This document shows, one piece after another, positions 56,671 through 64,000 of a stretch of 64,000 nt of DNA. Both the position numbers and the translations under genes were made by a program. Origin of the DNA: DATLFA01 sp035525225 (lineage in GTDB: Bacteria > Actinomycetota > Acidimicrobiia > Acidimicrobiales > WLNW01); NCBI GenBank assembly GCA_035525225.1, contig DATLFA010000058.1, positions 180,508 through 244,507 on the forward strand, written 5' to 3'. How positions within the stretch are numbered: position 1 is the first letter of the stretch; every line of letters begins with the position of its first letter. The notes under the pieces were generated by a model that was not told where the DNA came from, searched no databases, and was given only the letters and a program-made list of their open reading frames with translations.

Positions 56671-57360
56671 TCAGGGAATTTGTCGTGTTGATTGCACCCT
56701 ACCCGGTGACTCAGCCGTTGCGGCTGGCCGCGGGCGGGCGGGGATACCGATGGCGGTGACGGCGGCCGCGAGATCGGTGACAACGACGGCCCCGGCGCCC
56801 ACGGTGGCCCATGCGCCGATGGAGAGATTCTGGATAACCGTCGACCCAGCGCCCATCAGGGTGCCTTCTCCGATCGATACGTTGCCGCTCACGGTCACGC
56901 CGGGGCTGATGGTGACGTAGTCGGCGAGACGGCAGTCGTGGCTGACCGTTGCATTGACGTTGACGTGCGCGTGGCGCCCCAGGGTCACGTTGGTCGTGAT
57001 GCGGACGCCCGCGGCGATCACTGCGCCCGCACCGAGCGTCACGCCCGCGCCGGTTGTCGTATCTGGATGGACGAGCACCGCGGGCTCGAAGCCCCATTCG
57101 GTGAGCTGTCGATCGATTGCGCGGCGCGTGTCTCCCGAGCCGATGCCGATCACATAGCGGGTGTTGCGGTCGCGCTCGCGCATTGTCGTGAGCGAGCCGA
57201 TGATGCGCGCGCCGCGCGCGACGACGAGCGGTTCGTTGTCGCGTCGTTCATCGATGAAACCGATGAACTCGAAGCTCGGCGAACGCGCGTGGATCGCTTC
57301 GACGATGTCGAGCGTCTCTCGCCCGTGCCCGCCGGAGCCGATGATGACGAGTGGTGTCAT
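56671..57360 (-). CDS. PglD/NeuD-type sugar acetyltransferase
   Basis: A 229-residue acetyltransferase. Residues 3-70 form a nucleotide-sugar-binding Rossmann unit (LVIIGSGGHGRETLDIV). A left-handed beta-helix of hexapeptide repeats follows (about 95-205), with the catalytic-type His in NATVSHDCRLADYV. PglD enzymes acetylate a UDP-4-amino sugar made by a PglE aminotransferase. Such an aminotransferase is encoded at 62.8 kb, and an initiating sugar transferase is encoded directly upstream. ATG 57360 overlaps the stop of that gene (ATGA). A glycan building role is therefore well supported. Confidence 0.9.
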   Translation of the reverse strand: MTPLVIIGSGGHGRETLDIVEAIHARSPSFEFIGFIDERRDNEPLVVARGARIIGSLTTMRERDRNTRYVIGIGSGDTRRAIDRQLTEWGFEPAVLVHPDTTTGAGVTLGAGAVIAAGVRITTNVTLGRHAHVNVNATVSHDCRLADYVTISPGVTVSGNVSIGEGTLMGAGSTVIQNLSIGAWATVGAGAVVVTDLAAAVTAIGIPARPRPAATAESPGRVQSTRQIP

Positions 57361-59219
57361 TGCGACTCGGGCCCGTCGCTCGCGGACTCGTCGAAGCGCG
57401 GCATCGTGGCGTGACCCGCTTGGCGGACGCCGGCGCCGGCGAACACGCGCGGCACCGTCCGCACCACGATGCGCAAGTCCAGACCGAGTGACCAGTTGTC
57501 GACGTACCACACGTCGGTGGTCAGTCGTTCTTCCCACGTGGTGGCGTTGCGGCCGCTGACTTGGGCCAGCCCGGTGATGCCGGGGCGAACCTCGTGCCGG
57601 CGGGCCTGGCGCGGTGTGTAGTGCGACAGGTAGTCGGGCAGCAACGGCCGCGGGCCCACGATGCTCATGTCGCCCCGCAACACGTTGACCAACTCGGGGA
57701 GCTCGTCGAGGCTCGTCGCCCGCAACAAGCGGCCGAGTCGCGTGAGGCGCTGCTCGTCGGGCAACGGATGACCGTCGGCGGCGCACGCGTCGCGCATCGT
57801 GCGGAACTTGTACAGCCGGAACGGGACACCGTCGAGGCCGGGGCGTTGTTGCACGAACAACACGGGGCGGCCGTGGCGCAGCAACACGGCGAGCGCGACC
57901 ACGCCCATCACCGGCGCTAGGACGATGAGCGCGGTGCCGGCGGTCGCGATGTCGAACGCGCGCTTGATGAACTGACGGGGGGTGCGCCGGCGACGCTTGC
58001 GCGAGCGATCCGCAGGTTGCCGCTCCGAAAGCGCACGCTCGTAGGTGTCGAGCACCGTCGTCACCACCGCGCGTTCATCGAACTCAATGCGCGCGCGACG
58101 TGCACTCGACGCGCCCATCGTGCGCCGTAATCCCGCGTCGTCCGCGAGTTGACGCAAGGCTTCGGCGAGGCGCACCGGGTCGCGCGGGGGTACGAGCAGG
58201 CCGTTGTCCCCGTGGGTGACGACCTGACGGCAGCCGCGAATATCCGTCGCGACGATCGGCAGTGCCATCGCCGCGGCCTCCATCGCGGCGCGAGGAAAAC
58301 CTTCGCGATGCGACGGCAGCACGAACACGTCCAATGCCGCATAGAGGCGCTCGACGTCGCGATGCATGCCCATGAAGCGCACGCCGTCGGCGCGTGCGCG
58401 GTCGATGAGCGTGCGATCCAGCGCGTCGGCCTTTTCGGGGTCATCGGGCCCGGCGACGACCAGCACGCAACGAGGTCCGAGCGCGCGCATCGCCTCGAAC
58501 AGCTCGGGGTAGCCCTTTTCTGCGACGAGCCGCCCGACGATGCCGATGACGACCTCGTCGTCATCGACACCGAGCTCGGCGCGCACGGACGCGCGAGTGC
58601 CCGGTGGCAGACGATTGCGATCGAAGCGAACGAGGTCGACGCCGTTGCCGAGATACGTGAGCTTGCGGCGCGGCACGATGCGGTAGCGGCGCAACAGATC
58701 GATGTCCTCGGGGCTCTGCACGAGCTCGGCGTGAGAGAAGCGTGCGGCCAACGCCTCGAGGCCGTACACCACGAGTCGCTTGGTGCGGCGGTCATCGGGG
58801 CTCGCGTAGAGACCGTGCACCGTGTTGACGACGAGGGGCACGCCGGCGAGTCGCCCCACGATGCGGCCATAGATGCCGGGCTTGGGGTTGTGGGTGTGCA
58901 AGACGTCGGGTCGTTCGCGCCGTAGGACGCGCCAGAGCTCGGCGGCCGATCTCACATCGGCGAGGACATTCATGCTGCGCGTCGACGATTCGAGCGCGAT
59001 GTGGCGGATGCCCTCGGCCTCGAGTTCGGCGACATAGGGGCCGGGTGCACTCACGCCGATGGCTTCGCCGCCCGCGCCGATAACGGCAGTGAGCTGCGGC
59101 AACAACAAATAGCGGAGGCTCACGTCGACGGTGGTCAGGTGCGCGACGCGCAGGCCGCGGATCGCCGGCAGAAGACGAATGTCGGCGTCGGGGCGCGGGG
59201 GTGCGTTCCGCTCGACCAT
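57357..59219 (-). CDS. Fusion of GT4 glycosyltransferase and initiating sugar-phosphate transferase
   Basis: A 620-residue two-enzyme fusion. The N-terminal part (about 18-385) is a GT-B glycosyltransferase family 4 (LHTHNPKPGIYG, VIGIVGRLVAEKG, PSHREGFPRAAMEA). The C-terminal part (about 404-600) is a bacterial sugar transferase (PglC/WcaJ catalytic type) with one re-entrant or membrane helix, LYKFRTMRD, the catalytic pair in SLDELPELVN, and SIVGPRPLLPDY. The second half would load a sugar phosphate on undecaprenyl phosphate and the first could add the next sugar. ATG 59219 is preferred over the upstream open frame. It is coupled to the PglD-like gene. Confidence 0.9.
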   Translation of the reverse strand: MVERNAPPRPDADIRLLPAIRGLRVAHLTTVDVSLRYLLLPQLTAVIGAGGEAIGVSAPGPYVAELEAEGIRHIALESSTRSMNVLADVRSAAELWRVLRRERPDVLHTHNPKPGIYGRIVGRLAGVPLVVNTVHGLYASPDDRRTKRLVVYGLEALAARFSHAELVQSPEDIDLLRRYRIVPRRKLTYLGNGVDLVRFDRNRLPPGTRASVRAELGVDDDEVVIGIVGRLVAEKGYPELFEAMRALGPRCVLVVAGPDDPEKADALDRTLIDRARADGVRFMGMHRDVERLYAALDVFVLPSHREGFPRAAMEAAAMALPIVATDIRGCRQVVTHGDNGLLVPPRDPVRLAEALRQLADDAGLRRTMGASSARRARIEFDERAVVTTVLDTYERALSERQPADRSRKRRRRTPRQFIKRAFDIATAGTALIVLAPVMGVVALAVLLRHGRPVLFVQQRPGLDGVPFRLYKFRTMRDACAADGHPLPDEQRLTRLGRLLRATSLDELPELVNVLRGDMSIVGPRPLLPDYLSHYTPRQARRHEVRPGITGLAQVSGRNATTWEERLTTDVWYVDNWSLGLDLRIVVRTVPRVFAGAGVRQAGHATMPRFDESASDGPESQ

Positions 59220-59278
59220 GCCCGAAGGGTACCGGGGGCCTCGCGCTTGTTTGCTCGATTCCGCGGCATGATCGACGA

Positions 59279-60247
59279 ATGGCCGAACCGTGTCGCTCCG
59301 CGCGAGCCACTTGCGTGCTCGACACACTGCGCGATGCGGTCCGCGCCACCGAGTTCACGGCGGGCGCCCGCGCCGGTCTCGCCGCGCTGGCGGTCACTGC
59401 CGTAGTCGGACTCGCGTGGTGGCGGGTACGCCCAGGCGCATCGCCGTTGCCGATCGTGGGATTGGCGGCGACCGCAGCGTGCGCGTACGCGGTGCGAGAT
59501 GCCGTGTTCCTGCCCGATCGCGTCGTGCTCGCGCTGGCGTTGTTGACGTTGGCCGGTCTGGTGGTCGATGTGTTCCGACTTTCGATGGTTTACGCGTTGT
59601 TCGCCGCGATCCCGGGCGCGTTCGTGCTCGATTCCGCCCCGACCCCCGTTGATGTGCGATGGGTACGGCTGCTCGTATTCGCCACGACAGTGCTCGGCGG
59701 CGTGGCGCTCGCGTCGTTCGATCGGCGCTGGGCCCGCCACGGGCTCGCCGCGCCACTCGTTGCGCTGTGGGCGGCAGGTGTCTACATGACGGTGCCCGAC
59801 ACCGAGATGGCGCTGGCGATGCTCGGCGCCAGTCTCGTTGTCGCCGCCGGCGCGTGGCCGCTGCGGCTCGGATGTTTCGGCGCGTGCGGGGCGCTGCCGA
59901 TGGCCGGACTCATGGCCTGGACCGCGCGATTCGGAGGCACGGGCCGGCAGAGCTCGATCGTGGGCGCGTGCGCCTGCATCGGCCTGATCGCAGTCGAACC
60001 GGCGGCGCGTTTGTTGCGCCGCCACGGCGGCGGGCCGATCGACCTGTTCGCAACACCCGCGCGGGGCCGATGGTGGACGCTGCCCGTCGTGGTGCCGGTG
60101 CAGCTCGTGTTGGTTTTCGTCGCCGCCCGAGTCGCGGGGCTGGGTCAGAGCGTCGACCGAGCGGTCGCGATCGTCGTCGCGGGGGGGACCATCGCGCTGG
60201 CCGTGTCGTTGGTCGTCACCGCGAGATATGCGAAGCAGGGGGTATGA
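59279..60247 (+). CDS. Polytopic membrane protein of unknown function
   Basis: A 322-residue protein with about ten hydrophobic helices and no soluble domain. It lies inside the glycan gene group, divergent from the GT fusion gene (59 bp apart), and overlaps the next gene by ATGA, so both are translated together. It might be a flippase, polymerase or lipid-carrier transporter for the glycan, but no signature of Wzx or Wzy was recognised. ATG 59279 is chosen; frames further upstream overlap the divergent gene. Confidence 0.72.
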   Translation: MAEPCRSARATCVLDTLRDAVRATEFTAGARAGLAALAVTAVVGLAWWRVRPGASPLPIVGLAATAACAYAVRDAVFLPDRVVLALALLTLAGLVVDVFRLSMVYALFAAIPGAFVLDSAPTPVDVRWVRLLVFATTVLGGVALASFDRRWARHGLAAPLVALWAAGVYMTVPDTEMALAMLGASLVVAAGAWPLRLGCFGACGALPMAGLMAWTARFGGTGRQSSIVGACACIGLIAVEPAARLLRRHGGGPIDLFATPARGRWWTLPVVVPVQLVLVFVAARVAGLGQSVDRAVAIVVAGGTIALAVSLVVTARYAKQGV

Positions 60248-61380
60248 GCAGACTGCTTCCTCCGAAGGTCCTCGCGCGGCGGTGGTGGATCCTCGGTGGC
60301 GTCGCGGCCGGGATCTTCCTCGTCGATCTCCGTATCAGTCACGCGACGGCGTGGCATTACTTTGCCGACGCCAGTGATCTGCTGTTCGGTTGGACTCGTG
60401 AAGACCTGAGCGGCCCGGGCGGCTTACAAATCTTTGCGTCGCATCCCGAGTTCCAGTTCGGGCCGCCGGCAATTGTTGCTGCGACGCCGCTCGTGCGACT
60501 CGGGCCGACCATCGGTCCGGTTGCGGCGATGATCGCGATGTCGGTGCTTGGTCTCGTTGCGCTGAGGATGGTCGAACGCACAGCATTCGTGGCGACGCCC
60601 TCGACCGCTCGGGAAATACACACCACGACGCTCGTCGGTGGCGTGTTGGTCGTGTCGCTCTTCAGCACGGTGGCTTGTCGCACCGGGCACTTCGACGACG
60701 TACTCGCGCTGACCGCAACTGCGGTCGCGCTGTACGCGGTGGCGACGAATCGGCGCTGGATACCCGCGGTGGTCATCGGGCTCGCCGCTGCCACCAAGCC
60801 GTGGGCGATCGGGTTCGCGCCGCTCTGCGCGGTTCCCGGCCCCTACCGGTTGCGCCGACTCGTGGTATTCGGCGCGTGTGCCGCATTGCCGTGGCTCTCT
60901 TTCCTGCTCGCGGAACCGGACACGTTTCGCGCGCTCAGCGAGTTCAAGATCGCGAACGCGCCAGAGTCGGCGCTTCGTCGTCTCGGTGTCTCGTCGGAAC
61001 ACACTCCGAGCTGGGCCCGGATCGCGCAGATCACTCTGGGGACCCTGGGTGCCTCGTTCGCAGTGCACCGGCACAACTGGGCGGCGGTGCCGCTCGTCGC
61101 GATCGCGGTGCGATTGGCGCTCGATCCCGAAGTGCACCACTACTACACGGCCGGTCTGGTGCTTGCCGCCTTCGTCTGGGATTTGCACACTCGGCCGGGA
61201 CGCATCCCGTACGCAACGATCGCCGCGGCAACACTCGAGGTCGTTCGACCGCCCCTTGTGTCTGATTCGATCTCGGGCGGTTGGCGACTCACGATCACGG
61301 TGGGTGCAGTCGTGTACGCATTTGCCGCGCGTCAGGCCCACCCGAACGCGAGTGCCGCGTGGGTGCGTGGCAGATGCTGA
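60244..61380 (+). CDS. Membrane glycosyltransferase-like protein (GT87/DUF2029 style)
   Basis: A 378-residue polytopic protein. It resembles polyprenol-phosphate-sugar dependent mannosyltransferases (GT87/DUF2029): a luminal stretch near residue 55 (SHPEFQFGPPAIV) and a conserved-looking helix end AAATKPWAIGFAPL near residue 185. Acidic residues near the N-terminal loop (LVDLRIS, YFADASDL) could be catalytic. The ATG at 60244 overlaps the preceding stop. It would act outside the membrane on lipid-linked sugar. The family call is moderate only. Confidence 0.7.
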   Translation: MSRLLPPKVLARRWWILGGVAAGIFLVDLRISHATAWHYFADASDLLFGWTREDLSGPGGLQIFASHPEFQFGPPAIVAATPLVRLGPTIGPVAAMIAMSVLGLVALRMVERTAFVATPSTAREIHTTTLVGGVLVVSLFSTVACRTGHFDDVLALTATAVALYAVATNRRWIPAVVIGLAAATKPWAIGFAPLCAVPGPYRLRRLVVFGACAALPWLSFLLAEPDTFRALSEFKIANAPESALRRLGVSSEHTPSWARIAQITLGTLGASFAVHRHNWAAVPLVAIAVRLALDPEVHHYYTAGLVLAAFVWDLHTRPGRIPYATIAAATLEVVRPPLVSDSISGGWRLTITVGAVVYAFAARQAHPNASAAWVRGRC

Positions 61381-61496
61381 TGTATGCGAATAATGAACAG
61401 ATTGTCACGACATGAACTGTCATCGCGTAGACCACTGGCAACAAATGACTAGGCCTCCTTCCCTATGCGGGTTGCGTCTGTTAACGATGGTCCGCC

Positions 61497-62759
61497 ATGC
61501 ACGAACAGCGTCTCGTCGTCGTCGGTCAGGGCTATGTCGGCCTCCCACTCGCAATGCGCGCGGTCGACGCGGGCTTCGAGGTCGTCGGTTACGACGTTGA
61601 CGCGCATCGCGTGAAACGGCTCATCGACGGCGAGTCGTACGTCGAGGACATCAGCGACGAGCAACTCGCGGCGGCAATCGCGACGGGCAGATACACGGCA
61701 TCATCGGAGAGCCGTTCGTGTGCCGGTTTCGATGTCGCGGTCGTGACCGTGCCGACGCCGTTGCGCGAAGGTGTCCCCGATCTTTCGTACATCGAGGACG
61801 CGGCGCGCGCGTTGTCGCGATTCGTGCGGCCGGGTGCCACCGTCGTACTCGAATCGACCACGTATCCAGGTACGACCGAAGAGATGGTTGCGCCGCTGCT
61901 CGAAGAAGGCTCGGGGCTCATCGCCGGCACCGATTTCTTCGTCGGCTACAGCCCCGAACGAATCGACCCGGGCAACCCGACATGGACGTTGACGAACACG
62001 CCCAAGGTCGTCTCGGGCATCAACGCCGCATCGCTCGCCGCGGTGAAGGGCTTCTACGACCGCATCGTCGAACGCACGGTCCCGGTGTCGACACCCAAAG
62101 AGGCCGAACTCACGAAACTGCTCGAGAACACGTTCCGTCACGTCAACATCGCGCTCGTCAACGAGTTGGCGATGTTCGCCGGTGATCTCGGCATCGACGT
62201 GTGGGAGGCCATCGACGCCGCGTCGACGAAACCGTTCGGCTTCATGCCGTTTCGCCCCGGTCCCGGGGTCGGGGGCCATTGTCTTCCGATCGACCCGAGC
62301 TACCTCTCGTGGCGGGTGCGCCGCTCGTTGGGCTATAGCTTCCGCTTCGTCGAGCTCGCAAACGACGTCAACGAGCACATGCCCGACTACGTCGTTCGCC
62401 GTTTGACCAGCGCGCTCAACACGCGTCGCCTCGCGGTGAACGGCAGTCGCATCTTGTTGCTCGGCCTCGCGTACAAGAAGAACACCGGTGACGCGCGCGA
62501 ATCGCCGGCGCGTGTCATCGCGGAACGACTGCTCGCCCTCGGCGCCCAGGTGCACGCCGTCGACCCGCACCTTGCGTTCGACACGGTCGACGGTCGGATC
62601 GCATTAGTCGGTGCCACGGTCGAAGAGGCGAAATCAGCCGACGCCGTGGTGGTGTTGGTCGATCACGATGCGTTCGATCTCGACACGATTGTCGCCGCCG
62701 CTCCCTATGTGCTCGACACACGTCATTGCGTTGCCGGGCCCAACGTCGAGTATCTGTGA
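61497..62759 (+). CDS. UDP-sugar 6-dehydrogenase (WecC/WbpA/Ugd type)
   Basis: A 420-residue nucleotide-sugar dehydrogenase that oxidises C6 of a UDP-hexose or UDP-HexNAc to the uronic acid. The NAD motif VVGQGYVGLPLA is at residues 8-19. SPERIDPGN and the catalytic Cys262 in GVGGHCLPIDP are intact, as is the C-terminal GLAYKKNTGDARESPA. The SPER(I/V)DPG and KxNTxDxRESP pattern fits the UDP-HexNAc branch (WecC/WbpA-like) better than UDP-glucose dehydrogenase. An AT-rich 116-bp upstream gap probably holds the promoter. The PglE-like aminotransferase starts 13 bp later. Confidence 0.92.
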   Translation: MHEQRLVVVGQGYVGLPLAMRAVDAGFEVVGYDVDAHRVKRLIDGESYVEDISDEQLAAAIATGRYTASSESRSCAGFDVAVVTVPTPLREGVPDLSYIEDAARALSRFVRPGATVVLESTTYPGTTEEMVAPLLEEGSGLIAGTDFFVGYSPERIDPGNPTWTLTNTPKVVSGINAASLAAVKGFYDRIVERTVPVSTPKEAELTKLLENTFRHVNIALVNELAMFAGDLGIDVWEAIDAASTKPFGFMPFRPGPGVGGHCLPIDPSYLSWRVRRSLGYSFRFVELANDVNEHMPDYVVRRLTSALNTRRLAVNGSRILLLGLAYKKNTGDARESPARVIAERLLALGAQVHAVDPHLAFDTVDGRIALVGATVEEAKSADAVVVLVDHDAFDLDTIVAAAPYVLDTRHCVAGPNVEYL

Positions 62760-62772
62760 CGGAGCGTTCACC

Positions 62773-63897
62773 GTGAGCCGGCTGTTCCTCTCGCCGCCGC
62801 ATCTCGGCGAGCTCGAGCGCAAGTTGCTGCTCGACGCCTTCGATTCGAATTGGGTTGCACCCCTTGGCCCTCACGTCGATGCCTTCGAGGCCGAGTTGGC
62901 CGCGCGCGCCGAGGTGCCGCACGCGGCTGTGTTGTCGAGCGGCACCGCCGCGTTGCACCTCGCGCTCCTCGTGCTCGGTGTCGGGCAGGGTGACGATGTG
63001 TTGGTGTCGAGCTTCACGTTCGCGGCATCCGCCAACGCCATCACCTATGTGGGCGCTCGCCCCGTCCTCGTCGACAGCGAGGCCGCCTCGTGGAACATCG
63101 ATCCCGATCTCGTCGCCGACGAGCTCGAACGGCGGGCCGCATCGGGTCGTTTGCCCGCAGCCGTCATCGCCGTCGACCTCTACGGTCAGTGCGCCGACTA
63201 CGACCGGCTCGCGCGCGCTTGCGCAAAGCACGAGGTTCCCCTCATCGAGGATGCCGCCGAGGCGCTCGGCGCCACCTACCGCGGGCGGCCTGCTGGTTGC
63301 TTCGGCGCGATCGGCGTGTTCTCGTTCAATGGCAACAAGATCATCACCTGTGGTGGTGGCGGCGCGTTGGTTGCGTACGACGAGGGGCTCGTCGCCCGTG
63401 TGCGGCATTTGGCAACGCAGGCGCGTGATCCCGCTCCGCATTATCAACATTCCGACATCGGCTACAACTACCGGCTGAGCAATCTTCTCGCCGCAGTGGG
63501 ACGCGGGCAGTTGCAGAATCTCGGCGAGAAAGTGGCACGTCGACGAGCGATCAACCGCCGCTACCGCGAGCACCTCGAGGGCGTCGCCGGCATCGACTTC
63601 ATGCCGGTCGCACCGCATGGCGAATCGACCAATTGGCTCACGTGTGTCACCGTCGAACCTTCGGTGTTCGGCGTCGATCGTGAGCACATCCGGCAGCATC
63701 TCGAGCAACTCGACATCGAGAGCCGGCCCACGTGGAAACCGATGCACATGCAGCCCGCGTTTGCGGAATGCCAGGTGATCGGTGGTGCCGTCTCGGCACG
63801 GGCGTTCGAACTGGGCCTCTGCTTGCCGAGCGGTTCGGCAATGTCCGATGCCGACGTCGACCGGGTCGCCACCGCGCTGCTCACCCTCGCGGTGTGA
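62773..63897 (+). CDS. DegT/DnrJ/EryC1 PLP aminotransferase (PglE-like)
   Basis: A 374-residue sugar aminotransferase. The PLP-binding lysine is Lys189 in FNGNKIITCGGGG; SSGTAALHLALL and EDAAEALGATYRG are family hallmarks. It would convert a UDP-4-keto sugar to the 4-amino sugar that the PglD-like enzyme acetylates. GTG 62773 follows CGGAG and lies 13 bp from the dehydrogenase stop. Along with the initiating transferase this suggests a bacillosamine-type or related diamino sugar. No 4,6-dehydratase (PglF) is in the window; it may lie just beyond 64 kb. Confidence 0.93.
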   Translation: MSRLFLSPPHLGELERKLLLDAFDSNWVAPLGPHVDAFEAELAARAEVPHAAVLSSGTAALHLALLVLGVGQGDDVLVSSFTFAASANAITYVGARPVLVDSEAASWNIDPDLVADELERRAASGRLPAAVIAVDLYGQCADYDRLARACAKHEVPLIEDAAEALGATYRGRPAGCFGAIGVFSFNGNKIITCGGGGALVAYDEGLVARVRHLATQARDPAPHYQHSDIGYNYRLSNLLAAVGRGQLQNLGEKVARRRAINRRYREHLEGVAGIDFMPVAPHGESTNWLTCVTVEPSVFGVDREHIRQHLEQLDIESRPTWKPMHMQPAFAECQVIGGAVSARAFELGLCLPSGSAMSDADVDRVATALLTLAV

Positions 63898-63918
63898 CGT
63901 GAGGAGCGGCTGTCAAGG

Positions 63919-64000
63919 ATGCCTGCGATCATGTCGATAACGTCAGAGCGATTCCCCATTCCTCGAGTGAGTCGCGAGAAGCACGTCGCATGCGTTGTCG
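63919..64000 (+). CDS. Start of the next gene (3' end outside window)
   Basis: An open frame starting ATG at 63919 or 63931 and reading to the edge (about 27 codons, MPAIMSITSERFPIPRVSRE). GAGGAG lies 14 bases and AAGG directly before 63919. It continues the plus-strand direction of the glycan genes. The visible stretch is too short to name a family. Confidence 0.4.
   Translation, partial: MPAIMSITSERFPIPRVSREKHVACVV

Overview
This 64 kb window is uniformly GC-rich and densely coded. It looks like the chromosome of an actinobacterium. The supporting signs are an AfsR/SARP-type regulator, a GAF-ANTAR protein, a mycothiol-type DinB/maleylpyruvate-isomerase-like protein, an F420-type LLM oxidoreductase, an acyl-ACP desaturase, a VapBC pair and many start codons that sit directly behind a -10-like hexamer (leaderless type). 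The broad mix of oxidative, CoA and amide-hydrolysing genes would suit an environmental Acidimicrobiia-like organism, but the sequence alone does not prove the class. No rRNA, tRNA, insertion sequence, prophage or CRISPR array was seen.

Layout. 1-5.6 kb: end of a malic enzyme, an SDR and a CMD-like protein, an MprAB-like two-component pair and vapBC. 5.6-12.2 kb: a Rieske oxygenase with its MarR regulator, divergent from a five-gene run (split B12 mutase large and small subunits, MeaB-type G-protein, FAH-family hydrolase, P450). 12.2-23.3 kb: cyclase-family and LLM genes, a molybdopterin oxidoreductase, a dynamin-like GTPase, a membrane protein, a diguanylate cyclase, and a CMD/amidohydrolase/hydroxyisobutyrate-dehydrogenase-like set. 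23.3-34.3 kb: an AfsR-like regulator, two methyltransferases, a phosphotransferase, a CoA-transferase, an NDH-2-like flavoprotein, an acyl-CoA synthetase and an HxlR regulator. 34.3-43.9 kb: a strong terminator, then a same-strand block of AtzH/HpxZ-like protein, GntR regulator, complete BMP-type ABC importer, a catalytically dead isochorismatase-fold protein, a BiuH-like biuret hydrolase and an AtzE-like amidase. 43.9-56.5 kb: two diguanylate cyclases, assorted enzymes, a Tat-lipoprotein intradiol dioxygenase, a desaturase with its own ferredoxin, and an alcohol dehydrogenase. 56.6-64 kb: a surface-glycan locus (PglD-like acetyltransferase, a glycosyltransferase fused to an initiating phosphoglycosyltransferase, membrane proteins, a UDP-sugar dehydrogenase and a PglE-like aminotransferase).

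The most notable system is the 34.9-43.9 kb block. It reads as an uptake-and-hydrolysis cassette for biuret or a related ureide. It carries active and triad-less hydrolase paralogues that are translationally coupled. The second is the B12 mutase operon: its active-site residues (Phe69, Gln187) match isobutyryl-CoA mutase rather than methylmalonyl-CoA mutase. Two palindromes in the shared MarR/mutase promoter suggest how it is controlled.
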